DNA of 15,221 bases from an uncultured Eubacteriales bacterium. GTDB lineage: Bacteria; Bacillota; Clostridia; Oscillospirales; Oscillospiraceae. Below the pieces are notes generated by a model that was given only the letters and a program-made list of their open reading frames with translations, searched no databases and was not told where the DNA came from. The position numbers and the translations under genes were made by a program. Each line of letters starts with the position of its first letter. Position 1 is the first letter of the stretch. Of the stretch, positions 7,230-13,473 are shown piece by piece. The stretch lies in contig URPA01000046.1 of the NCBI GenBank assembly GCA_900549545.1, forward strand, positions 1 to 15,221, in the 5' to 3' direction.

Positions 7230-8256
7230 CTGCCTCACCGCCTTTCCCGGCGTCATCAGCCCCATCGGGGACTATGCTGCCGTCCTCAATGCCGGACTTG
7301 ACATTCATCCAGCAGGCCGCCATATGGTCGTCATTGATGGACATGCGCTCGCAGCGCTGCCGCAGGCATATCTTCATGGCGTTGTCGCAGCGGGGCGCAA
7401 AGGGGCAGCCCTCCGGCATGTTCAAAAGGTCAATGGGCGTGCCGGTGATGGGCTGAAGCTTCGTACCGGCGGAGCCGGCCGTGGGTATGGAGCGCATAAG
7501 CCCCTTGGTGTATTCATGCTTCGGGTTATAGAAAATCTCCTCCGCGGTGCCCTGCTCGCAGATGGAGCCGGCGTACATGACGATAACCTCGTCACAAAGC
7601 TGCGCCACAACGCCAAGGTCATGGGTAATCATGATGATGGCCATGCCCAGCTCCTCCTGAAGCGACTTCATCAGCTCCAGAATCTGCGCCTGAATGGTGA
7701 CATCCAGCGCGGTGGTCGGCTCGTCGGCGATGAGTATATCAGGCTCACACGCAAGCGCCATGGCTATCATGACGCGCTGGCGCATGCCGCCGGAGAACTC
7801 ATAGGGGTACTGCTTCATGCGCTTTTCAGGCTCGTTGACATTGACGAGGCGGAGCATCTCCACCGCTCTGTCCCAGGCCTCTCTGCGGTTGCGGTCGGTA
7901 TGCAGGAGGATAGCCTCCACCAGCTGGTGGCCAATGGTATAGGTCGGGTTGAGGGAGGTCATGGGGTCCTGGAAGATTATGGAAATCTTGTTGCCGCGGA
8001 TGTTTTTCATTGTCCGCTCACCGGCGCCCACGAGCTCCTGCCCGTCAAACTTTATGCTGCCGCCGACAATCTTGCCGGTGGTCGCCAGAATCTGCATGAT
8101 GGAATAAGCCGTGACGGATTTACCGGAGCCGGACTCACCCACTATACCGAGGACCTTGCCCCGCTCAAGATTAAAGGAAATGCCGTTGACTGCCTTCACC
8201 TCACCGGCGGGGGTAAAAAACGAGGTGTGCAGGTCTCTAACTTCTAAAAGTGCCAT
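7222..8256 (-). CDS. oppD: Oligopeptide ABC transporter ATP-binding protein OppD
   Basis: Partner ATPase of OppF in the peptide importer. The 344-residue protein has Walker A GESGSGKS (40-47), Q-loop Gln96, signature FSGGMRQ (154-160), Walker B DILIADEP (173-180) and His212. Its oligopeptide C-terminal domain carries cysteines 284, 290, 297, 302 and 315, possible iron-sulfur ligands. The last 20 residues are a Gly/Asp/Glu-rich tail beyond the usual family end. The start ATG has AAAGGAG upstream and lies 16 nt after oppC. Confidence 0.95.
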   Translation of the reverse strand: MALLEVRDLHTSFFTPAGEVKAVNGISFNLERGKVLGIVGESGSGKSVTAYSIMQILATTGKIVGGSIKFDGQELVGAGERTMKNIRGNKISIIFQDPMTSLNPTYTIGHQLVEAILLHTDRNRREAWDRAVEMLRLVNVNEPEKRMKQYPYEFSGGMRQRVMIAMALACEPDILIADEPTTALDVTIQAQILELMKSLQEELGMAIIMITHDLGVVAQLCDEVIVMYAGSICEQGTAEEIFYNPKHEYTKGLMRSIPTAGSAGTKLQPITGTPIDLLNMPEGCPFAPRCDNAMKICLRQRCERMSINDDHMAACWMNVKSGIEDGSIVPDGADDAGKGGEADE

Positions 8257-8272
8257 TATTCCCGCTCCTTTC

Positions 8273-9331
8273 TCAGGTTCTCAGCTTCGGGTCAAAAGCA
8301 TCACGCAGTCCGTCGCCAAAGAGGTTGAGCGAGAGGACGATGAGGGAGATGACCAGAGCGGGGATAACCAGACGATACGGATACGAGGACAGGCCGTTGA
8401 GCGCGTCAGACGCGAGAGAGCCGAGGGACGGCATAGGCGCGTTGACACCGAGGCCGAGGAAGCTCAGGTAGCTCTCGGTAAAGATGGCGTTGGGTATCTG
8501 CAAGGCAGTGGAAATGATGACAACGCTTATGCAGTTGGGCAGCAGGTGCTTTCTGATGACCCAGCCGCCCTTTGCGCCGGCGGCGCGGGAGGCGAGGACA
8601 TATTCCTGCTCTCTCAGGGAGAGGATCTGCCCGCGGATAAGGCGGGACATGGACACCCAGTACAGCAGGCCGAACACGATAAACAGGCTTATGATGTTGC
8701 TGCCTATCTTGGCAAGTGCCGTCCCCTCAAGGGCGGGCCCGAGCGTCGTCTTCAGGACCGTTGAGAGCAGAATGACCATGAGCATATCCGGCAGGGAGTA
8801 GATAATATCGACAATACGCATTATCACCATATCCACGGCTCCGCCGCAGTAGCCCGCGATTGAGCCGATGGTCATACCGATGATAAGCACGATGATGCTC
8901 GCGAAGAAGCCGACCGCGAGAGATATGCGCGTACCGTACACCACGCGGATAAAATAGTCTCTGCCCGAGGCGTCGGTTCCGAAAACATGGGGGAACACGT
9001 CCTCCCCCGCCTCGATGCGCTTGAGCTCCGTCTTGCCGTACTCAAAGGGGGCAAGGTTGTTGTAGGACGGGTCAACAGGCTTGCCGGGGTTTACGCCCAG
9101 CATGCTGTCGTACTTATAGGGCCAGAAAAACGGGATGATAATGGAAGAGAGGGTGATGACAACGATGATGATAAAGCTCACCGCCGCGACCTTGTTCTTC
9201 CACAGGCGCTTCACACCGTCCTTAAAAAAGGTGGACGAGGGGCGCATCTGCACCATATATTCTTTTTCTTCTTCAGTGGCGGGGATGAAATCATCCATGT
9301 CCACATGGAGGCTGAAAGGTCTCTTTTTCAT
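8273..9331 (-). CDS. oppC: Oligopeptide ABC transporter permease OppC
   Basis: Integral membrane half of the peptide channel. The 352-residue protein has a cytoplasmic N-terminus of about 47 residues, a first membrane helix at about 48-68 (VAAVSFIIIVVITLSSIII) and the OppC-typical segment FGTDASGRDYFIRVVYGTRI. A BPD_transp_1 domain of five further helices follows. The EAA loop that contacts the ATPases reads EYVLASRAAGAKGGWVIRKH. The start is supported by GGGGGAGG, and the gene lies 15 nt after oppB. Confidence 0.95.
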   Translation of the reverse strand: MKKRPFSLHVDMDDFIPATEEEKEYMVQMRPSSTFFKDGVKRLWKNKVAAVSFIIIVVITLSSIIIPFFWPYKYDSMLGVNPGKPVDPSYNNLAPFEYGKTELKRIEAGEDVFPHVFGTDASGRDYFIRVVYGTRISLAVGFFASIIVLIIGMTIGSIAGYCGGAVDMVIMRIVDIIYSLPDMLMVILLSTVLKTTLGPALEGTALAKIGSNIISLFIVFGLLYWVSMSRLIRGQILSLREQEYVLASRAAGAKGGWVIRKHLLPNCISVVIISTALQIPNAIFTESYLSFLGLGVNAPMPSLGSLASDALNGLSSYPYRLVIPALVISLIVLSLNLFGDGLRDAFDPKLRT

Positions 9332-9346
9332 GATTCCGCCTCCCCC

Positions 9347-10276
9347 TTATTCAAGATTTATGCGCGGGTCAACGACCTTATAGAGAATATCGCTCACAAG
9401 GTTCATGACCACTATCAGCACCGCGAGGACTATCGTTGTGCCCATGACGAGCGGATAGTCGCGGTTGATGATGCTGTTGACAAAGGCTCTGCCAATGCCG
9501 GGCACGGCAAATATCTGCTCAACCACCAGAGAACCGGTGACGATATAGGCGAGCATCGGCCCAAAATAGGTGATGACCGGGATCAGGGAGTTTTTCAGCG
9601 CGTGGCCGAAGATTATCTTCGCCTTGGAAACGCCCTTCGCCTTGGCGGTGCGGATATAATCCTGCCCCAGCACGTCCAGCATCGACGAGCGGGTAAGCCT
9701 TGTTATATAGGCCATAGGATAGAGCGCGAGCGTCACAATAGGCAGAATAAGCCCCTGCGCCGTCGAGCCGTTTGCCGGCAGAAGCGACAGTTCCACCACA
9801 AACAGCACAAGCAGCAGCGCGCCCATTATAAACGACGGCATGGACACAAACGCGGTGGTCAGCACCATGATGAACTTATCAATAAACTTATTGCGCATCA
9901 GCGCCGCTATGGCGCCCAGCACTATGCCGCAGACGAGCGCGATGCCGGCCGCGATAACGCCCAGCTTTGCCGAGACCTTCAGGCCGTCGCTTATAACATC
10001 AACGACCATTCTGCCGCGGAGCTTGAGGGACGGGCCAAACTCGAACTTGGTCACAACATCCTTCAGGTAGGTCCAGTACTGCTCCATCACGGGCTTATCC
10101 AGCCCGTATTTTGCCTCGAGGGCGGCCTGCGCCGCGGGGCTGACTGCTTTTTCACCCACAAACGGGCCGCCGGGCACCGCATGCGCCACAAAGAATGTGA
10201 CCGTGATGACCACCCAGACCGTGAGGATCGCAAGCCCTATGCGCTTTAGTATGTAGACAAGGGTTTTTGAATTCAT
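9347..10276 (-). CDS. oppB: Oligopeptide ABC transporter permease OppB
   Basis: Second channel subunit and first gene of the operon. The 309-residue protein starts MNSKTLVYILKRIGLAILTV, with the first membrane helix at about 10-31 and the usual periplasmic-type stretch (KYGLDKPVMEQYWTYLKDVV). A BPD_transp_1 domain with about five helices follows, and its EAA loop reads DYIRTAKAKGVSKAKIIFGH. It ends DPRINLE, as is common in this family. The Shine-Dalgarno is a modest GAGG about 10 nt before the ATG. A sigma-A promoter lies about 150 nt upstream behind a structured leader. Confidence 0.95.
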   Translation of the reverse strand: MNSKTLVYILKRIGLAILTVWVVITVTFFVAHAVPGGPFVGEKAVSPAAQAALEAKYGLDKPVMEQYWTYLKDVVTKFEFGPSLKLRGRMVVDVISDGLKVSAKLGVIAAGIALVCGIVLGAIAALMRNKFIDKFIMVLTTAFVSMPSFIMGALLLVLFVVELSLLPANGSTAQGLILPIVTLALYPMAYITRLTRSSMLDVLGQDYIRTAKAKGVSKAKIIFGHALKNSLIPVITYFGPMLAYIVTGSLVVEQIFAVPGIGRAFVNSIINRDYPLVMGTTIVLAVLIVVMNLVSDILYKVVDPRINLE

Positions 10277-10327
10277 CTTTCTGATCGCCTCATATTTTTA
10301 TTCGCTTTCGCGTTTAATATACTTGAT

Positions 10328-10396
10328 TCAACGGCTCATCACCTTTTTGAAAAAAAGGTGGAAAGGGCATGCCCTTTCTGCGTTATGATATTTCAT
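10328..10396 (-). promoter_or_regulatory. Attenuator-like leader of the opp operon with a possible 22-aa leader peptide
   Basis: On the minus strand a perfect palindrome GAAAGGGCATGCCCTTTC (10361-10378; 7-bp stem, 4-nt loop) is followed after four bases by seven T residues, which resembles a terminator. Those T residues can instead pair in an adjoining hairpin, CACCTTTTT/AAAAAGGTG (10340-10348 with 10352-10360). An ATG at 10396 opens 22 codons spanning both hairpins and stopping at 10328, but it lacks a clear Shine-Dalgarno sequence. Attenuation of peptide-transport expression is a hypothesis. The hairpins are certain as sequence. Confidence 0.5.
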
Positions 10397-10429
10397 TGCT
10401 GTGCTAAAGTGAAAGTGAGAGTTTTATTT

Positions 10430-10458
10430 ATTATACGCCATGCCCGGATTTATTGCAA
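10430..10458 (-). promoter_or_regulatory. Sigma-A promoter of the opp operon
   Basis: Minus strand: TTGCAA (10453-10458), 17-nt spacer, consensus TATAAT (10430-10435). Transcription would start near 10423 and give a leader of about 147 nt before oppB. Confidence 0.9.
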
Positions 10459-10538
10459 ATCGTTCTTAAAAAAACCGAAAAATTTTGTTTACATATTCAA
10501 TCCGGCGGCGGTATCATCGGCGGAAATTGTACCTTTTT

Positions 10539-10711
10539 AATAACTAAATGGGGCGCGATTGCCCGCGCCCCGTGGGTTATTTTAAGCCTCGCAGAGTTCG
10601 CCGCTCGCAAGCGGCGAATAAATTTTAATCGTTTTTCCCGGGGGCACGTACCTCGGGAAAAACACTTTGCGCGGAGAGAGTGTGTTTTTGCCCTCTCACG
10701 CTGGGCAAAAA
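10539..10711. other. Gene-free region with four stacked hairpins between typA and the opp promoter
   Basis: No gene is supported here. Four perfect stems stand in a row: GGGGCGCG/CGCGCCCC (10550-10557 with 10564-10571, enclosed by AATAAC/GTTATT); TTCGCCGC/GCGGCGAA (10597-10604 with 10611-10618); GTTTTTCCCG/CGGGAAAAAC (10631-10640 with 10654-10663); and TTTTTGCCC/GGGCAAAAA (10685-10693 with 10703-10711). They follow the typA stop on the minus strand after a fifth hairpin. They could be a typA 3' region, a set of decayed repeats, or a structured RNA. None has the textbook stem plus T-run of a minus-strand terminator. Confidence 0.6.
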
Positions 10712-10712
10712 T

Positions 10713-10765
10713 GCGCGGTTCGGAGCGTAAACTCTTTTGGATACAAAGGCAGAGCCTTTGTATCC
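10713..10765 (-). repeat. 53-nt stem-loop repeat, copy A (3' of typA)
   Basis: Minus strand: a 12-bp stem with a 3-nt loop (GGATACAAAGGC / GCCTTTGTATCC), then AAAAG and the conserved tail CTCCGAACCGCGC. The same 53-nt layout occurs at 15011-15063 after the ATPase gene, with 41 of 53 positions identical by my count. Two stem positions differ by compensatory changes. It begins 6 nt after the typA stop. No T-run follows, so it is not an ordinary terminator; transcript-end protection or a REP-like mobile repeat are possible. Confidence 0.75.
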
Positions 10766-10771
10766 AGCTAT

Positions 10772-12592
10772 TTACCTGTTGCGCATGACCATCTTCATGC
10801 GCTGGCTGTGGTCAAGGATGCTCTTGCGCAGGCGCAGGTTCTTGGGCGTGACCTCAAGAAGCTCGTCATCGGCCAAAAACTCAAGGCACTGCTCAAGGCT
10901 GAGCTGGCGCGCCGGGACAAGGCGCAGAGCTTCATCAGAGCCGGAGGCGCGGGTGTTGGTCAGGTGCTTTGTGCGGCAGACGTTCACGGGCACGTCGTCC
11001 GACTTGGGGCAGACGCCGACAACCATTCCGGCATAGACCTTGGTGCCGGGGGTGATGAACATTGCGCCGCGCTCCTGCGCGTTCCAAATGCCATATGCCA
11101 CGGCCTCACCGGTCTCAAAGGCGATGAGGGAACCGGTGCTGCGGCGGGAGATATCACCCTTGTAGGGCTCGTATTTTTCAAAGACGGAGGCCAGAATACC
11201 CTCGCCCTTGGTGTCGGTCAGAAATTCATTGCGGTAGCCAAAGAGGCCGCGGGAGGGCACGAGAAACTCCATCTTCATGCGGTTGCCGACAGGGGTCATC
11301 TCAAGAAATTCGCCCTTGCGCGCGCCGAGCTTCTCCATGACGGAGCCCATGTAGTCCTGCGGTACGTCCACGACCACGCGCTCAATAGGCTCGCAGCGCT
11401 TGCCGTCTATCTCCTGATAGAGCACACGCGGGGGAGACACCTGGAACTCATAGCCCTCGCGGCGCATGGTCTCAATAAGAATGGAAAGGCTCATCTCGCC
11501 GCGCCCGGCGACGTTGAAGCTGTCGGTGCTGTCGGCCACATCGGTCACGCGCAACGACACGTCCTTGAGCGTCTCGCGCATGAGCCTGTCTCTGATCTGG
11601 CGGGAGGTGACAAACTTGCCCTCACGGCCGGCAAAGGGGCTGTCGTTGACGGAGAAGGTCATCTCCAGAGTGGGGGCACCGATCTTCACGAAGGCCAAAG
11701 GCTCCGCCGCGCCGCGGGCGCAGATGGTGTCGCCGATGGTGACATCGCCGATGCCGCTCATGGCGATGATATTGCCCGCGCCCGCCTCGGTCACGGGGAC
11801 GCGGTTAAGTCCGTCAAACTGGTAGAGAGAGACGGCCTTTGCCTTCATGGTCGGCTCGTCGGGGCTGTGATAGTTGCAGACCTCGATCTCCTGATTCTGC
11901 GTAATAACGCCGCGCTCGATACGGCCAATGGCGATGCGGCCCACATATTCGTTGTAGTCCACGCTGCTGACGAGCATCTGGAAGGGCGCGTCGACGTTCA
12001 TCTCCGGCGCGGGGATGTACTCAAGAATCGTCTCAAACAGGGGCTTGAGGTCGGTGCCGACGACGTCGGGGGAGTAGCTGGCGGTGCCCTGTCTGCCGGA
12101 GCAGAAGAGCATGGGAGAGTCAAGCTGCTCGTCGGTGGCGTCCAGATCCATCAGCAGCTCCAGCACCTCGTCAATGACCTCATGTATACGCTGGTCGGGA
12201 CGGTCGATCTTGTTGATGACCACGATGACCCGGTGGCCAAGCTCCAGCGCGCGGCTGAGGACAAAGCGGGTCTGGGGCATGGGGCCCTCTGCCGCGTCCA
12301 CCAGCAGGATGACGCCGTTGACCATCTTGAGGATACGCTCCACCTCGCCGCCAAAGTCGGCGTGGCCCGGAGTGTCCACTATATTTATCTTTGTGTCGCC
12401 GTACCAGACGGCGGTGTTCTTCGCCATGATGGTGATGCCGCGCTCACGCTCAAGGTCGTTGGAGTCCATAACACGGTCAACAACCTCCTGATTTTCCCGG
12501 TACACGCCGGACTGCTTGAGCATCTCGTCGACCAGGGTGGTCTTGCCGTGGTCAACGTGGGCAATAATGGCGACATTTCTCAGTTTATCCAT
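10772..12592 (-). CDS. typA: Ribosome-associated translational GTPase TypA/BipA
   Basis: EF-G-like GTPase that acts on the ribosome in stress and assembly. The 606-residue length is normal for the family. Motifs: G1 AHVDHGKT (11-18), G2 Thr54 in RERGITIMAKN, G3 DTPG (73-76) and G4 NKID (127-130). Domain II and the EF-G-like C-terminal domains follow, with SRGLFGYRNEFLTDTKGEG and the BipA-specific C-terminal region (VCPKSDDVPVNVCRTKHLTN). The ATG at 12592 has AAGGGAGCGG upstream. It is transcribed alone from the promoter at 12654-12682. Identification is secure. Confidence 0.98.
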   Translation of the reverse strand: MDKLRNVAIIAHVDHGKTTLVDEMLKQSGVYRENQEVVDRVMDSNDLERERGITIMAKNTAVWYGDTKINIVDTPGHADFGGEVERILKMVNGVILLVDAAEGPMPQTRFVLSRALELGHRVIVVINKIDRPDQRIHEVIDEVLELLMDLDATDEQLDSPMLFCSGRQGTASYSPDVVGTDLKPLFETILEYIPAPEMNVDAPFQMLVSSVDYNEYVGRIAIGRIERGVITQNQEIEVCNYHSPDEPTMKAKAVSLYQFDGLNRVPVTEAGAGNIIAMSGIGDVTIGDTICARGAAEPLAFVKIGAPTLEMTFSVNDSPFAGREGKFVTSRQIRDRLMRETLKDVSLRVTDVADSTDSFNVAGRGEMSLSILIETMRREGYEFQVSPPRVLYQEIDGKRCEPIERVVVDVPQDYMGSVMEKLGARKGEFLEMTPVGNRMKMEFLVPSRGLFGYRNEFLTDTKGEGILASVFEKYEPYKGDISRRSTGSLIAFETGEAVAYGIWNAQERGAMFITPGTKVYAGMVVGVCPKSDDVPVNVCRTKHLTNTRASGSDEALRLVPARQLSLEQCLEFLADDELLEVTPKNLRLRKSILDHSQRMKMVMRNR

Positions 12593-12653
12593 GATTTTCC
12601 GCTCCCTTGCGTAAAAAAGACTGTATCAATAATATTTTTCAACACAAAGTTGA

Positions 12654-12682
12654 ATTTTATCACCAAGCGCGGGAAATTGCAA
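12654..12682 (-). promoter_or_regulatory. Sigma-A promoter of typA
   Basis: Minus strand: TTGCAA (12677-12682), 17-nt spacer, TAAAAT (12654-12659). The start near 12647 gives a leader of about 55 nt. Confidence 0.85.
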
Positions 12683-12753
12683 TAAAAAATTCCGTATTCC
12701 GGGCAATATTTGCTTTATAAATATACTGCGGCGGTAATTGGCAAAAATCTACG

Positions 12754-12759
12754 TATAAT
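12754..12759 (+). promoter_or_regulatory. -10 box of the putative toxin mRNA
   Basis: A perfect TATAAT is present, but the hexamer 17 nt upstream (GCGGTA) is a poor -35. Transcription would start near 12766. The message would then begin with the CTGCTCC/GGAGCAG hairpin (12771-12789), giving a protected 5' end and a leader of about 130 nt. The promoter is tentative. Confidence 0.5.
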
Positions 12760-12789
12760 ATAAAATAAAACTGCTCCCTTAGGGAGCAG
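12760..12789 (-). terminator. Minus-strand terminator insulating typA
   Basis: Stem CTGCTCC/GGAGCAG (12771-12777 with 12783-12789, extendable to 9 bp) is followed on the minus strand by TTTTATTTTA. It should stop minus-strand read-through from the antisense RNA or the XRE gene before typA. On the plus strand the same hairpin lies at the 5' end of the putative toxin message. Confidence 0.7.
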
Positions 12790-12865
12790 GAAGGCGTTGT
12801 CTCGCCGGAAACGGCGAAAACGGTAACAGGCGGTCAGACTCCTCCGATTCAGGAGGGAGCTTCTG

Positions 12866-12887
12866 CCCCCTCCGTTTTGAGAGGGGG
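12866..12887 (+). promoter_or_regulatory. Hairpin sequestering the toxin ribosome binding site
   Basis: CCCCCTC (12866-12872) pairs perfectly with GAGGGGG (12881-12887) around an 8-nt loop. GAGGGGG is the Shine-Dalgarno sequence, 7 nt before the ATG at 12895. A competing stem CTCCT/AGGAG and a TCGCCG-GAAA-CGGCGA tetraloop hairpin lie just upstream. The primary message would be poorly translated until refolded or processed, as in known type I toxin mRNAs. Confidence 0.7.
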
Positions 12888-12894
12888 TGATGAT

Positions 12895-12981
12895 ATGCAG
12901 ATTACATATAACGAGCTGTTCCAGTTCTGTCTTGTGCTTATCGGTATCATAAACCTGATATTTCAGGCGAAAAAGAAGTAA
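12895..12981 (+). CDS. Putative type I toxin: 28-aa holin-like membrane peptide
   Basis: The short frame starts MQITYNELFQFCLVLIGI and ends FQAKKK before TAA. Residues about 9-23 make one hydrophobic helix and the C-terminus is a lysine cluster, the layout of short membrane toxins and holin-like peptides common in Clostridia. Coding is supported by the very strong Shine-Dalgarno GAGGGGG at ideal spacing and by no in-frame start upstream. The Shine-Dalgarno is sequestered in a hairpin. A convergent antisense transcript is predicted to end across the stop codon. The peptide likely depolarises the membrane when made, which is inference from similar systems. It could instead be a harmless small membrane protein. 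Confidence 0.7.
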   Translation: MQITYNELFQFCLVLIGIINLIFQAKKK

Positions 12982-13068
12982 CCGCCCAGCAGCTTCCCCA
13001 AGCGCGGCGGTTACTTCTAATCGCAATATAAGGGGAGACTGACCGTTTTACCGGCAGCGTCTTCCTTT
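12970..13068 (-). ncRNA. Putative antitoxin RNA convergent with the 28-aa toxin
   Basis: A consensus promoter at 13075-13104 predicts a start near 13068. A 13-bp perfect stem (12974-12986 with 13006-13018) followed by five T residues (12970-12974) ends it, for about 99 nt. No reading frame with a ribosome binding site lies in it. Its 3' hairpin is complementary to the toxin message from the last codons through the stop and the downstream region. That geometry matches txpA/RatA- and bsrG/SR4-type antitoxins, which overlap the toxin mRNA 3' end. Pairing and degradation are inferred. Confidence 0.65.
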
Positions 13069-13074
13069 ATTTGA

Positions 13075-13104
13075 ATTATACAACATCATGCTGCGCTTTG
13101 TCAA
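13075..13104 (-). promoter_or_regulatory. Full-consensus promoter of the putative antitoxin RNA
   Basis: Minus strand: TTGACA (13099-13104), 18-nt spacer, TATAAT (13075-13080). Both hexamers are perfect, making this the strongest promoter in the window. No minus-strand gene follows before terminators at about 12970 and 12770, so it must serve a non-coding RNA. Confidence 0.88.
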
Positions 13105-13162
13105 CATCCCCACCTGGCGCAGAACAGCAGAAAGCAGCCCGTGCCTTACCAAACCATAAAGC

Positions 13163-13372
13163 TCAGGGCTGCTTTGTTTCTATATATTCAATTATGTCCG
13201 CAACGCCGCAGCCGAGTATTTTGCACAGCGCGTCAAGGGTATTTGTGGAGACGGATTCACCGGCCTTCAGCCGCCGCACCGTTGAACTGCTTATGCCGCC
13301 CTTGTATATCAGCGTATAAGTCGTGGCGTTCTTTGCGGCCATGGTTCTCCACAGCGGCTCATATGAAATCAC
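13163..13372 (-). CDS. Small XRE-family regulator (single HTH domain, 69 aa)
   Basis: A compact Cro/C1-type DNA-binding protein. It starts with the family-typical MISYEPLWRTMAAKNATTYT, and the recognition region is GGISSSTVRRLKAGESVSTN followed by DALCKILGCGVADIIEYI. I use the GTG at 13372: AAGGGGGGG lies upstream and homologues begin MISY. The nearest ATG in frame would cut off the first helix. It is divergent from yfbR, 101 nt between starts, with both promoters sharing one palindrome. A 10-bp inverted repeat (13131-13140 with 13166-13175) overlaps its stop but has only a weak T-tract. Control of yfbR and itself is likely but inferred. Confidence 0.88.
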   Translation of the reverse strand: MISYEPLWRTMAAKNATTYTLIYKGGISSSTVRRLKAGESVSTNTLDALCKILGCGVADIIEYIETKQP

Positions 13373-13399
13373 CGGCGCCCCCCCTTATGTATGGTATTT

Positions 13400-13428
13400 A
13401 TTATGCCTCACTGCGATTGAAATTTCAA
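13400..13428 (-). promoter_or_regulatory. Promoter of the small XRE gene
   Basis: Minus strand: TTGAAA (13423-13428), 17-nt spacer, CATAAT (13400-13405). Its -35 is the right half of the palindrome TTGAAATTTCAA. Confidence 0.75.
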
Positions 13429-13445
13429 GCTCCACATGGTAGAAT
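13417..13445 (+). promoter_or_regulatory. Promoter of the yfbR operon
   Basis: Plus strand: TTGAAA (13417-13422), 17-nt spacer, TAGAAT (13440-13445). Its -35 is the left half of the 12-bp palindrome TTGAAATTTCAA (13417-13428), so the two divergent promoters lie back to back. They could be blocked together by one bound dimer. Confidence 0.78.
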
Positions 13446-13473
13446 AGCCATATCAAACCAATGGAGAGAGAAA

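Noticed and set aside
7230..7265. Upstream start giving OppF 12 extra residues
   Set aside because: The ATG at 7229 has a GGTGAGG site and the typical short overlap with oppD; the extra residues do not match the family N-terminus.
8987..10249. Plus-strand open frame of 420 codons, His/Arg-rich
   Set aside because: Shadow of oppC and oppB; it crosses the real boundary between the two genes.
10358..10788. Two short plus-strand frames (10358-10540 and 10453-10788)
   Set aside because: They run through hairpins and the opp promoter, have no good ribosome binding site and match no family I know.
10667..12685. Plus-strand open frame of 672 codons
   Set aside because: Shadow of typA, which carries all GTPase motifs on the other strand.
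12715..13026. Minus-strand frame of 103 codons over the toxin locus
   Set aside because: No ribosome binding site, Arg-rich with no family. It crosses the antisense terminator hairpin, so it would not be fully transcribed from the strong promoter.
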